Source: JAEYFP01 sp964566545 (GTDB lineage: Bacteria > Bacillota > Clostridia > Lachnospirales > Lachnospiraceae). Taken from it: DNA of 25,065 nt. The notes under the pieces are model-generated. The model made no database searches, had not been told where the DNA came from, and worked only from the letters and a program-made list of their open reading frames with translations. Location of the stretch: the NCBI GenBank assembly GCA_964566545.1, contig CAZMIX010000035.1, positions 1-25,065 of the forward strand. The letters are read 5' to 3'. This document shows positions 7,429 to 14,894 of this stretch, in pieces (position 1 is the stretch's first letter; each line of letters begins with the position of its first letter). The position numbers were made by a program, and so were the translations under genes.

Positions 7429-9090
7429 TTACTTTACAATTCTCTTTGCTTGAAAGGAGTCGAATTTTACAGGTTCTGAATCTGGTTTTTCTGTATCGAA
7501 CCAGTAGCTTTCAATGATTCCGCTTTCTGTATCAAATAAAGAGAAAACAGTCAGTGTATTACTTGCAATGTATGGTTTTTGCTGATAACTGCAAATTGTC
7601 GGAAAAACGGGTTTCAAACCTCCAGGGTCGCCGGATAACAGATAATTACTTTGGTCAAAACAGTCAAAACAGGATAAATCGGAAGGAATACGACTCGTAC
7701 GGCTTCCGGTTTCAGAGTCTGACACTTGTCCATCAAATGCGCCATAGGTATTTCCGACATTAGACGTTTCTAAATAATTCATCCCACATTCATCTCTAAA
7801 ACGATTCCAGAGATGGGAATGTCCATTTAAAACAAGATCTGTTCCTGATTCTTTTAAAAGGGGTTCTAAATCGCGAATTAAATAGTCATTTTCCTTTGGA
7901 TATTCATACAAAATCTGCTGTAACTGTCCGTTGTTGTCGTAGACGTCCTTACGAATCGGATCAGTAAAGGGCGGAACGATATTACCCCCAAGTCCGTGCG
8001 GTGCATGATGAAACATGACCACCCGATATCCTGCGTTTCGATAAGCCTCGCTGGTTACTTCTTTTTGGAGCCATTGAAATTGCGCGCTGCCTTTTTGAAT
8101 AGGTTCAAAGATGATAGCTCCCTCACTGGTAGTATCCGGATTTCCAATATCTCTGATATCTTCAGAATAATCACTTTTAGTACCGACTTCGTTACTTCTC
8201 CACATACGTGTGACATTTAAGACGACCAAGCGAATATTGCCAATCGTGACGGCATAATATAATTTGTCCTGATTGTCAGGTGTGTTGAATATTTCTTCAA
8301 AACTAATCGTATTAAAAGTTTGATTACGCGTACCATAGGAAGCTGGCATTGTATCATTGAACTGTAAGCCAAGATCAAAAACAGTGCTGTAGCGTCCCAT
8401 GAATTCATGATTGCCGGGTGAAATATAAATGGGGGCTTCCTGCAGAATTGCTCCACCCTGATAGGTGTTTCCATGAATCTGTTTATCAGCGGTTCCCTGT
8501 AGTAAAGAAAAGAAGGATACGGAAGAATTCAGCGGAAACCATTCTTCTGCAAGGTCGGGAATATTAACCAGATCACCGGCATAAAAGACCGCATCTATAT
8601 GCCCTGCAGTTTCTACAACCTTTTGATAATTAGCAGCAGACATCTCTTTTAATTGACAATCGGATGTCAGCAAAATTTTCATTGAAACATCAACTTGGGG
8701 AACTGCCTGTAAATAATACTGCTTGCTTTTTACACCGTCACTGATTACCTGATAGGGAACTCTTTCATTTCCTGTCTTATTTAATGGAAGTTCTGTAGCA
8801 AGAGCTTCATGCCGATAGATTTGAATGGTTCTATTATCAAAGGATCGCATGCGAGTAAGCTTTTTTGTATCTGCGCTTGCTTTTTGCGACATTTTTTTAC
8901 CATAAACAATATAATTTTCTACAGTATTGACTGATGTAAACCAGACGACGGTCACCGTTGTATCCGTGGGACATTGCAGAAAGGGTTCTGTCAGAAGCTG
9001 CTGCCCAGCAGCAGATGCTTTCACTGGAATACATAACCAGACAGGCAAAGTTGAAAGCATAATCTTTCTTAATATCACTTTGTAATTCAT
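7429..9090 (-). CDS. Secreted metallophosphoesterase with purple-acid-phosphatase-like N-terminal domain
   Basis: 553 residues from the ATG at 9090. A TTG 15 bases further up is in frame, but GGGGAGG sits between it and the ATG, which fixes the start. Residues 1-28 are a signal peptide ending ASAA. About 31-130 resembles the fibronectin-like N-terminal domain of purple acid phosphatases (EPFLQCPTDTTVTVVWFTS, then NYIVYG). The calcineurin-like catalytic domain has D144-C-Q146, G172-D173, GNHE at 226-229, HH at 361-362 and GHSH at 423-426. Motif I is DxQ rather than DxH, so one metal ligand is unusual. It is predicted to hydrolyse phosphoesters outside the membrane; substrate unknown. The gene stands alone and converges on the response regulator. 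Base composition appears more AT-rich than the flanking two-component genes. Confidence 0.88.
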   Translation of the reverse strand: MNYKVILRKIMLSTLPVWLCIPVKASAAGQQLLTEPFLQCPTDTTVTVVWFTSVNTVENYIVYGKKMSQKASADTKKLTRMRSFDNRTIQIYRHEALATELPLNKTGNERVPYQVISDGVKSKQYYLQAVPQVDVSMKILLTSDCQLKEMSAANYQKVVETAGHIDAVFYAGDLVNIPDLAEEWFPLNSSVSFFSLLQGTADKQIHGNTYQGGAILQEAPIYISPGNHEFMGRYSTVFDLGLQFNDTMPASYGTRNQTFNTISFEEIFNTPDNQDKLYYAVTIGNIRLVVLNVTRMWRSNEVGTKSDYSEDIRDIGNPDTTSEGAIIFEPIQKGSAQFQWLQKEVTSEAYRNAGYRVVMFHHAPHGLGGNIVPPFTDPIRKDVYDNNGQLQQILYEYPKENDYLIRDLEPLLKESGTDLVLNGHSHLWNRFRDECGMNYLETSNVGNTYGAFDGQVSDSETGSRTSRIPSDLSCFDCFDQSNYLLSGDPGGLKPVFPTICSYQQKPYIASNTLTVFSLFDTESGIIESYWFDTEKPDSEPVKFDSFQAKRIVK

Positions 9091-9170
9091 GGATGTCCTC
9101 CCCAATATCTATGTAGTGATTGTACCATTTTTTGTTATAATTTAATATCATATTTTTATAATAAGAATGA

Positions 9171-9255
9171 AGGACAAAAGTGTGCTTCGCCCACTTTCAC
9201 GGCCAAATACTTAGACAGCACAGCTTTTGTTCCGCGCGCGCAGCTGCGCATATCA
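9171..9255. other. Unassigned intergenic segment with small palindromes, possible dispersed repeat
   Basis: Between the AT-rich start region of the metallophosphoesterase gene and the perfect hairpin at 9256-9299 is a segment of different composition. It contains AAGTG/CACTT arms around TGCTTCGCC and the perfect 12-bp palindrome GCGCAGCTGCGC (9238-9249). No ribosome binding site or credible reading frame is present. It may be part of a short non-coding repeat family together with the hairpin. Confidence 0.3.
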
Positions 9256-9299
9256 TTTTCTTATATAGGAAATTCCTCCGAATTTCCTATATAAGAAAA
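9256..9299. repeat. Perfect 20-bp inverted repeat with 4-base loop
   Basis: TTTTCTTATATAGGAAATTC (9256-9275) and its exact complement (9280-9299) surround CTCC. Neither strand has a T tract right after the stem, so it is not a textbook terminator. It directly abuts the canonical terminator of the ion-channel gene, and may be an extra transcription barrier, a cruciform site or the end of a short repeat element. Confidence 0.85.
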
Positions 9300-9335
9300 A
9301 AAGGGTCCAACAGCAGCAATGCTGAAGGACCCTTT
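9296..9335 (-). terminator. Rho-independent terminator of the CASTOR/POLLUX-type gene
   Basis: AAAGGGTCC (9300-9308) pairs with GGACCCTTT (9327-9335), with an inner CAGC/GCTG stem. On the minus strand the stem runs directly into seven T (9302-9296). It lies 8 bases beyond the stop codon at 9343. Confidence 0.92.
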
Positions 9336-9342
9336 AAAATTT

Positions 9343-11202
9343 TTAGTCGAGTGCAATCACAATCAGAGCATCCTCCTTCTGAAAGGTGACAGATGTTGAT
9401 TTGGGAGGATTTACAATGATGGAGGTTTCCCCATTAAGAAATTGTTTGCATCCAACGACAAGTTCGCGTCTTGATTTGGCTATTTCAGTTAAGATATAGA
9501 AATCTACACAGGTACCCAGTTTTACATATTGTTCTGCCGGCTTCATATAAATTTCAGAACCTTCAGAATCCAGCATTTCTGAAAATAAGACACTCAGTGC
9601 TCTGTTTTCTGAAATTTGGGTAAGAACAAGATTGGTTATTGAGCTGCCGACTACAAAATCGTTGACCTTTGCGACCTGTGATAGCTTTTGGTTCTCAACA
9701 GAATTCATTTCACTTGTAATATTGAAAATTCTATTTGTTTTTGAAGAAATATTTCGAAGCTGAAGAAGAATCAGCATTGTCTGAGCATCAGCTTTTTCAA
9801 GCTCAATATCGTCAGAACACAAAAGAAGAATATTTGAGATACCATCATCAGTTAATTCTGTAAGGATTGATTTTTCAAAGATATTGCAGCTATAGGTCGT
9901 TATAGAAAGATGTTGCAAAGAGAGATCGCTGAACATTTCATCATCTATCTCTGTTGAGGCAATCGTCACGCTTGACCCATCCACGACAAACTCATCCAAT
10001 TCTGTGAGAATCGAAGGCAGAGAAGCATTTTGGCCAAGTACAAGAATACGATAAGGCTCCTCGACAATAACAGGTTCCTGAATCATGATATTTTTTAAAT
10101 CAGGTAATTGAGGCGCAGATATCGCAGGTTTTGATACTCCATCATCTTCAGCCAGATGAATAATGAGATCACTGGATTCCAGCACAGTGTCCATAGGTGG
10201 GTTTAACAGGGTGTCATCCTTTCGTTTTATACCTACAACAACGGAACTTTCAAACAAATTTAATACATCCGCAAATGTTTTACCCGATAATTCAGGAAAG
10301 TTTTCGTAATAGAATTCAGCACCGCCATAGCCAAAAAAATCTGAAAGTACAAAGGAGAGACCTGGCTGACGGCAAACCTGTGCAATAATTCTTGCAAGAA
10401 TATCCTTAAAAAAGATCACTTCAGCTTTGCCTTCTCCTGCAATAACAGCAGCATCCAGGTTTTCTTTATTGTGAATCACTGCCGTGATATGTGCATCGTT
10501 TTGAAATGCGTTGATTTCTTTCAAGTAGGAGGTCAGAGCAAGTAATATCTTTATTACCTCAAAATCAGATGATTTGTTTACGATAATGGATCGGGCTACT
10601 TCTAGAGAAGCCAGTTTGAAAAGATATTGATTGGTGCAGTTGCCCGAACGGCAGATGATTTTTGTAGTCTTATAATCAGAAATATGGGATTGAATCTGTT
10701 CATCCATAATTTCTTTATCAATTTCATCGAGAATTACAATACAGGCTTTTTTATGATTAGAGTTCGCTTCAATCAGTTCTGTAAGAATGGTATAGATATT
10801 TTCATCAAAACCTATGATAACTGTGTGATTGGTTTCTAGTATACGTGAGAGACCTTTCCGAAGGCTGTTCAGCTTTTCTTCAAAACCAGTACTGATAATA
10901 CCGATTAAAATACTAGTTACAAAAATTCCGCAGATCGTTACAATGGTCATAAGAATGATAAATGGGATATTAGAAGTATCATCGCCGGCAAGTGTTCCCG
11001 CATCGATTGCATGCATCAGACTCTGCCAGATTGAATTGCCCGTCGTAAGCTTACCATTACATAAGCTTCCAAGTGAGCCGGTAAATACAACAACTATAAA
11101 CGTAATAAGAAAAAGCATGCCCACTAAGGCAATGGTTCCCTTAGACATTAAGCTGTCAAAATAATAACTGATTTTTTCGGTAAACTTTGGTTTTTTATCC
11201 AC
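9343..11202 (-). CDS. CASTOR/POLLUX-type RCK-domain ion channel
   Basis: 619 residues. A TM helix at about 22-42 is followed by a pore-like hairpin at 57-75 (AIDAGTLAG) and a second TM at about 80-106. A long cytosolic part follows with two Rossmann-like RCK regions, one starting near 126 (HTVIIGFDENIYTILTEL) and one near 390 (YRILVLGQNASLPSILTEL). The ADAG-like pore sequence and the long double-RCK tail match bacterial relatives of plant CASTOR/POLLUX (DMI1) cation channels rather than ordinary TrkA or KtrA proteins. It is predicted to be a multimeric ligand-gated cation channel; ion and ligand cannot be read from the sequence. The start is GTG at 11202 with AGGAGG about 9 bases upstream; no ATG is available nearby. 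It has its own terminator and appears monocistronic. Base composition looks AT-rich like the neighbouring phosphoesterase gene. Confidence 0.82.
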   Translation of the reverse strand: MDKKPKFTEKISYYFDSLMSKGTIALVGMLFLITFIVVVFTGSLGSLCNGKLTTGNSIWQSLMHAIDAGTLAGDDTSNIPFIILMTIVTICGIFVTSILIGIISTGFEEKLNSLRKGLSRILETNHTVIIGFDENIYTILTELIEANSNHKKACIVILDEIDKEIMDEQIQSHISDYKTTKIICRSGNCTNQYLFKLASLEVARSIIVNKSSDFEVIKILLALTSYLKEINAFQNDAHITAVIHNKENLDAAVIAGEGKAEVIFFKDILARIIAQVCRQPGLSFVLSDFFGYGGAEFYYENFPELSGKTFADVLNLFESSVVVGIKRKDDTLLNPPMDTVLESSDLIIHLAEDDGVSKPAISAPQLPDLKNIMIQEPVIVEEPYRILVLGQNASLPSILTELDEFVVDGSSVTIASTEIDDEMFSDLSLQHLSITTYSCNIFEKSILTELTDDGISNILLLCSDDIELEKADAQTMLILLQLRNISSKTNRIFNITSEMNSVENQKLSQVAKVNDFVVGSSITNLVLTQISENRALSVLFSEMLDSEGSEIYMKPAEQYVKLGTCVDFYILTEIAKSRRELVVGCKQFLNGETSIIVNPPKSTSVTFQKEDALIVIALD

Positions 11203-11327
11203 GATAAGATTCCTCCTAAAATAAGTTTTAAAAAATAATAATATAATTAATATTTTATTCCGCTTTTATAAACACACGATCCAGAATAGCATCCTGCATC
11301 ACCTTCTGTCTACTCCCGCGTTTTTTC

Positions 11328-11900
11328 TTATGCCTGCGGACCCAGATTTTCTTCTTTATAATGCTTGCGGCAAAGAGCCACGTATTTATCGTTTGCCCCA
11401 AGACAGATCTGTTCGCCGCTTTTGAGAGCCTGTCCCTTTTCGTTGATGCGCATGTTACAGTTTGCGCCTTGCCCGCACCAGCACACGGTCTTTAACTCCT
11501 CGATGATGTCCGCCCATGCCAGCAGCCAAATGGAACCTTCAAACGGCTCCCTGCGAAAGTCCGTCCTGAGTCCATAGCAAATGACAGGGATATGCAGCTC
11601 GTCCACGATATGAAGAAACAGCTCGATATCCGACTTTTTGCAAAACTGTGCCTCATCTACGATGATACAGTCGTACGTTCTTATTTCTTCGTCGCTCATT
11701 TTCACGAGATCCTCGACGTACCTGCACTCCTTCTCAAGTCCCATACGGCTTCTGATCACGCCGTCTCCGTCTCTTAAGTCCACGCCCGGTTTTAATAAAA
11801 GCGACCGCTTCCCCCTCTCCGCGTAGTTATACTCCACCATCAATGCGTTCGCAGTCTTGGAGCTTCCCATCGCCCCGTGCCTGAAATACAATTTTGACAT
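11328..11900 (-). CDS. tdk: Thymidine kinase (type II)
   Basis: 190 residues, standard length. It phosphorylates thymidine to dTMP with ATP in the cytoplasmic salvage pathway. The P-loop GAMGSSKT is at 9-16 and the DEAQF motif at 82-86 carries the probable catalytic base Glu83. Zinc-lasso cysteines/histidine lie at C140, C142, C177 and H180 (VCWCGQGANCNMRI, ALCRKHY), the variant common in Clostridia. The ATG at 11900 is 22 bases after its own promoter; the GGCGGG site upstream is a modest ribosome binding site. The gene is monocistronic between the ion-channel gene and motB. No clear terminator is visible in the roughly 125 bases that follow. Confidence 0.96.
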   Translation of the reverse strand: MSKLYFRHGAMGSSKTANALMVEYNYAERGKRSLLLKPGVDLRDGDGVIRSRMGLEKECRYVEDLVKMSDEEIRTYDCIIVDEAQFCKKSDIELFLHIVDELHIPVICYGLRTDFRREPFEGSIWLLAWADIIEELKTVCWCGQGANCNMRINEKGQALKSGEQICLGANDKYVALCRKHYKEENLGPQA

Positions 11901-11927
11901 TATTAACGCCCGCCTTATTTTTTATTT

Positions 11928-11956
11928 ATTATACCATCAATCTCTTTTTGCCACAA
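11928..11956 (-). promoter_or_regulatory. Sigma-A promoter of tdk
   Basis: On the minus strand TTGTGG (11951-11956) and a perfect TATAAT (11928-11933) are 17 bases apart. The predicted start of transcription is near 11921, about 20 bases before the tdk ATG. The -35 box abuts the motB terminator. Confidence 0.75.
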
Positions 11957-11959
11957 CAA

Positions 11960-12000
11960 AATAAGCATGTCGGGATTATGAAATTCCTAACATGCTTATT
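11960..12000 (-). terminator. Terminator of the motAB operon, overlapping the motB stop codon
   Basis: AATAAGCATGT (11960-11970) and ACATGCTTATT (11990-12000) are perfect complements, with an inner GGGATT/AATTCC pairing. On the minus strand the stem is followed by a short TTTTG tract. The right arm includes the stop codon of motB (11999-12001). Confidence 0.75.
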
Positions 12001-13015
12001 ATTGTGTTCCGTCGTCTTTCAGTTCGATGATGAAATCGACGCGCCGGTTTCTTGCACGACCCTCTGATGAATTATTGTCGGAAATGGGATGATATTCGCC
12101 GTAACCGACCGCTGAAAACAGCTCTTCGCTCAGGGTTGAATTCTTCAGTAGCCATTTTACCACATTGACCGCACGGAATGTCGATAACTCCCAGTTGCTC
12201 TCGAATTCAAGGGAATTGATCGGGATGTTGTCCGTATGTCCCTCGATGCGAACCATTGATATCGAATTCTTATTCGCAGTTAAAATATCGGCCACTTTAC
12301 GCAAGGTTGATTCCGCATTGGAACTAACCTTTGCTTTTCCAAGATCAAAAAGAACGGAACCGTTAATACGCAGCAGAACCTCGTTGCTTCCCTGTTTGGA
12401 AACGCTGATTTGATCTTCATATTCGGAGGAACCTACATATAGATTGGTCGAATCGAGAAAATCCTCAACATTTTCATTTTTACCCTGGTTATTTGCGTTC
12501 GCGCCCTGTGCATTTGCATTTTGGTTTCCATTGATTCCCTGATTCGCATTTTGACTGCCATTTGCACCCTGGTTATTGGCGTTCGCACCCTGCGCACTTG
12601 CGCTTTGATTCGCATCCGCATTTTGGTCGGCGTCCGCACCTTGAGAGGCATCCGCATTTTGACCGGAATTTTCACCCTGATCACCGTTTGCCTGCCGTTC
12701 CTGACCCGACTCGCCCTGTGCCTGCTCGTCGCCGCTGATAAAGCTATTCTGCTCCGGAAACAAGCTGTCAACACCGTCCAACACGCCATCATTTCCAATC
12801 AAAGGGCTACTCCCCTGCTGCTCCATGACAACAGCCGCATCATTGGTGGCCGATTTAGAAGCATTTGAATAGGCCTGCTCCATCATGGCGAACGCAAACA
12901 AAACTACGAAAATTGCAAGTAAGTCTGTAACCAAATCGCTGTAACTGTCTTGCCAATTGGCGCCTTCTTCATCTTCGTCGTCATCGTCATGACTAAACTT
13001 TCCACCTTTATTCAT
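11999..13015 (-). CDS. motB: MotB-like stator protein with OmpA peptidoglycan-binding domain and long low-complexity linker
   Basis: 338 residues. A very acidic cytoplasmic N-terminus (HDDDDEDEEG, 9-18) precedes a single TM at about 28-46, which carries the MotB-type proton-binding Asp (SYSDLVTDLL, Asp27; a second Asp at 31). Residues about 108-180 are Asn/Gln/Ala/Gly-rich with a repeated AQGANANNQG (141-150 and 169-178). The OmpA-like domain at about 213-332 includes EGHTDNIP and RARNRRVDF, the peptidoglycan contacts. It overlaps motA by 4 bases (ATGA), so the two are translationally coupled. With MotA it would form an ion-driven stator anchored to the wall. No flagellar or chemotaxis genes lie in the window, so a role in motility is likely but not shown. 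The expanded linker is unusual for MotB. Confidence 0.88.
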   Translation of the reverse strand: MNKGGKFSHDDDDEDEEGANWQDSYSDLVTDLLAIFVVLFAFAMMEQAYSNASKSATNDAAVVMEQQGSSPLIGNDGVLDGVDSLFPEQNSFISGDEQAQGESGQERQANGDQGENSGQNADASQGADADQNADANQSASAQGANANNQGANGSQNANQGINGNQNANAQGANANNQGKNENVEDFLDSTNLYVGSSEYEDQISVSKQGSNEVLLRINGSVLFDLGKAKVSSNAESTLRKVADILTANKNSISMVRIEGHTDNIPINSLEFESNWELSTFRAVNVVKWLLKNSTLSEELFSAVGYGEYHPISDNNSSEGRARNRRVDFIIELKDDGTQ

Positions 13016-13848
13016 ATGCTGTTAATCACCTCCTTCGAATTTATGGGGCGACCGTCTCTCTCCTTCTCCGGATCAGGCGGACTAATATGCATATAAGCAT
13101 ACAATTCGCCCTTTAACAAAGTAGGGTTCTTACCCTGCTGGATTGATGCGACCCCTTCTATAATTAGTTCTCTTCTCAGAGTTTCTTCACTATCCATAAA
13201 ACGCAAACGTTTTGCGACAGGAGAGAAAATTACATAGGCAATAAAAGCACCGTAAAAAGAAGAAACAAGCTCCAGCGCCATCATGGGACCCAGAGTGGTA
13301 GGGTCATCCAAGCTGTTTAACATAGGAATCAAACCGACATAGGTTCCCATCAGTCCTAAGGCGGGTGCCGTAGCCGCAATCATATCGATCATGGTGGCGC
13401 CCTTTTGGTGACGCTGCCGCATGAAGTAGGTCTCCCCCTCTAAAAAGTCCCGCAGCTCATCCTGATCGATACCATCAACGATCAGCTCAATGCCGCGCCT
13501 TAAAAACTCATCATCCGTAAACTCATTTACCTGATCTTCCAGAGCAAGCAGCCCTTCTTTTCTGGCAATTTCAGATAATTTTATAATCACCTTAATATCA
13601 TCTTCCACATTATAGCCTTCACTAAAAAGCGCCTTCTTTATAACAGAACCTAATGTTTTTAATCGTTTCAAGTTAAATGCGGTGAGCATAACAGCACTCG
13701 TACCGCCGACTGTAATAAGAAAGGAAGGGAGATTCCAAAATGACTTTGGCTGTCCTGTTGTAATTACCGAAGTGACAACGAACGTGATTCCGAAAGCAAG
13801 TCCGAAAAAGTTCGAAGCCAATGATGTTTTTGGTTTATTTTTAGCCAT
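13012..13848 (-). CDS. motA: MotA-like stator/proton channel protein
   Basis: 278 residues from the ATG at 13848. A TTG codon directly before it is in frame but only 3 bases from the AGGGGG ribosome binding site, while the ATG is 6 bases away. Four TMs are seen at about 9-30, 38-58, 150-175 and 183-205. The last two carry the MotA signature AATAPALGLMGTYVGLIPML, DDPTTLGPMMALELVSSFYG. The cytoplasmic loop between TM2 and TM3 (about 60-148) is charged, as in MotA proteins that contact FliG. It forms the channel with the MotB-like protein encoded next. The family call is firm; whether the motor is flagellar cannot be decided here. Confidence 0.9.
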   Translation of the reverse strand: MAKNKPKTSLASNFFGLAFGITFVVTSVITTGQPKSFWNLPSFLITVGGTSAVMLTAFNLKRLKTLGSVIKKALFSEGYNVEDDIKVIIKLSEIARKEGLLALEDQVNEFTDDEFLRRGIELIVDGIDQDELRDFLEGETYFMRQRHQKGATMIDMIAATAPALGLMGTYVGLIPMLNSLDDPTTLGPMMALELVSSFYGAFIAYVIFSPVAKRLRFMDSEETLRRELIIEGVASIQQGKNPTLLKGELYAYMHISPPDPEKERDGRPINSKEVINSI

Positions 13849-13851
13849 CAA

Positions 13852-14187
13852 ATACCCCCTAAATATGTATATTATCTACTTTTAGACTCAAAGATACATA
13901 CTAACATTATCGTTTTATTTTTGAATATTCAAGTCAATTTCTAGAATCTTAACATGCTTTTAATGTGTTCTTTCTCCTTGATTCCCTCAAAAATGCCGCA
14001 ATATCCCACTATTCACCGTCGTTGATGTGACAAAATACTCTCATAACTGCGTCAAAAATCTTAACATCCGAATTTGAATGATAGGTCGTATATTTCATAT
14101 ATAAAAAAGCCTAAGCAAAATAATGTATCATTTTACAAAGGCTTCCTATATTTTATCTATTTACAGAGGGCAAAACATCCGTGCCGA
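13852..14187. other. Gene-free 336-base interval between motA and the PII-like gene
   Basis: This AT-rich interval holds the terminator of the PII-like operon (14103-14144) and, nearer motA, AT-rich sequence that must contain the motA promoter. TTGACT and GATAAT occur upstream of motA on the minus strand, but 20 bases apart, so no convincing sigma-A or flagellar-sigma promoter could be fixed. Short open frames on the plus strand lack ribosome binding sites. Confidence 0.6.
14103..14144 (-). terminator. Terminator of the kup/DUF1538/PII-like gene run
   Basis: AAGCCT (from 14108) pairs with AGGCTT (ending 14144), and an inner AAAAT/ATTTT pair encloses the loop. On the minus strand six T (14108-14103) overlap the end of the stem. 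It lies about 45 bases past the stop of the last PII-like gene. Confidence 0.75.
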
Positions 14188-14532
14188 TTATTCCGGCTGC
14201 TTCTTAGGCGTCAACGGCTTATTTGTCATAACAAAGCGCTCGACGGGCATCGTAAAGCAGATACTGTGTGAAGGACTGTCAAGTCCGCCATTTTCACGAA
14301 TGGCATGAATGATCCGCACGCTGACATCCTCATCAACAACACTTATAATAATTTCCTTTTCTGTGTCGATCGTAATACCAAGAATCGACTGCGGAACCGC
14401 GCCGACTCCACGTGCATTCATAATTGTCGCACCACGCGCGCCTTCCTTGCGCATAATTTCCGCAACCTCCTCGGCAAAACCAATATTGACAATCACATAT
14501 AACACTTTTTTATTATTTATCTCTTCCACCAT
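14188..14532 (-). CDS. PII-like nitrogen-regulator-family protein, distal copy
   Basis: 114 residues from the ATG at 14532, preceded by GGAGGAACGG. The upstream in-frame GTG at 14544 has no ribosome binding site and is rejected. The ferredoxin-like PII fold is suggested by the beta strand KKVLYVIVNIGFAEEV, the turn GARGATIMNARGVG (31-44) and ITIDTEKEIIISVV followed by an amphipathic helix. The loop that corresponds to the PII T-loop (about 44-55) is short, and no uridylylated Tyr is evident. PII trimers bind nucleotides or small effectors and gate partner transporters. This gene follows another PII-like gene and a DUF1538 membrane protein, so it probably controls that protein (inference). Confidence 0.82.
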   Translation of the reverse strand: MVEEINNKKVLYVIVNIGFAEEVAEIMRKEGARGATIMNARGVGAVPQSILGITIDTEKEIIISVVDEDVSVRIIHAIRENGGLDSPSHSICFTMPVERFVMTNKPLTPKKQPE

Positions 14533-14546
14533 CCGTTCCTCCACAA

Positions 14547-14891
14547 TTAAAATGAGATTTGAATCGGTACCGTAAAAGCAATTCCCGTATTCGGTTTATC
14601 AAAATGAAATCGATGAATTAACATGTCTAATACGTCATCGGTCTTTTTGCAGGATAGTAAGCAGGTGATTACTACCTTATTTTCTTCTGCGACGAGTCCA
14701 AACATGTCACTCAAATAATCAGACGAAACAACACCTTTTCCGTACATGACGGTAATCAACTTTCCGCCCTCTGCCGCCACCGCTTCGGTAAGCGCATTCT
14801 TTAATTTCCTTCCGGCAATAATTGTCAAAAATACTAGACAAGGGGAATCTGCATGTATCACTGTTTCTATCCTCCATGGATGAACTGTCAT
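14547..14891 (-). CDS. PII-like protein, proximal copy
   Basis: 114 residues from the ATG at 14891, which is 3 bases after the DUF1538 stop but has no clear Shine-Dalgarno. An in-frame GTG at 14861 (codon 11) is preceded by GGAGG at 9 bases and may be the true start. The fold resembles PII: CLVFLTIIAGRKLKNALTEAV, EGGKLITVMYGKGVV, then VVITCLLSCKKTDDVLDMLIHRF and GIAFTVPI. It differs clearly from the distal copy, so the two may form heterotrimers or sense different effectors. It ends 14 bases before the ATG of the distal copy. Its function as a ligand-sensing regulator of the DUF1538 transporter is inferred from repeated association of these families. Confidence 0.75.
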   Translation of the reverse strand: MTVHPWRIETVIHADSPCLVFLTIIAGRKLKNALTEAVAAEGGKLITVMYGKGVVSSDYLSDMFGLVAEENKVVITCLLSCKKTDDVLDMLIHRFHFDKPNTGIAFTVPIQISF

Positions 14892-14894
14892 ATT

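Noticed and set aside
9180..9389. Plus-strand frame of 69 codons through the palindromic block
   Set aside because: It spans a perfect hairpin and the channel-gene terminator and has no ribosome binding site; it is better explained as non-coding.
13849..13990. Flagellar (sigma-D type) promoter before motA
   Set aside because: CGATAA and TAAA words are present, but not at the required spacing; the TTGACT/GATAAT pair is 20 bases apart, too far for a sigma-A promoter.
14074..14308. Short plus-strand frames near the end of the PII-like gene
   Set aside because: No ribosome binding site; they overlap the terminator and the 3' part of the PII-like gene.
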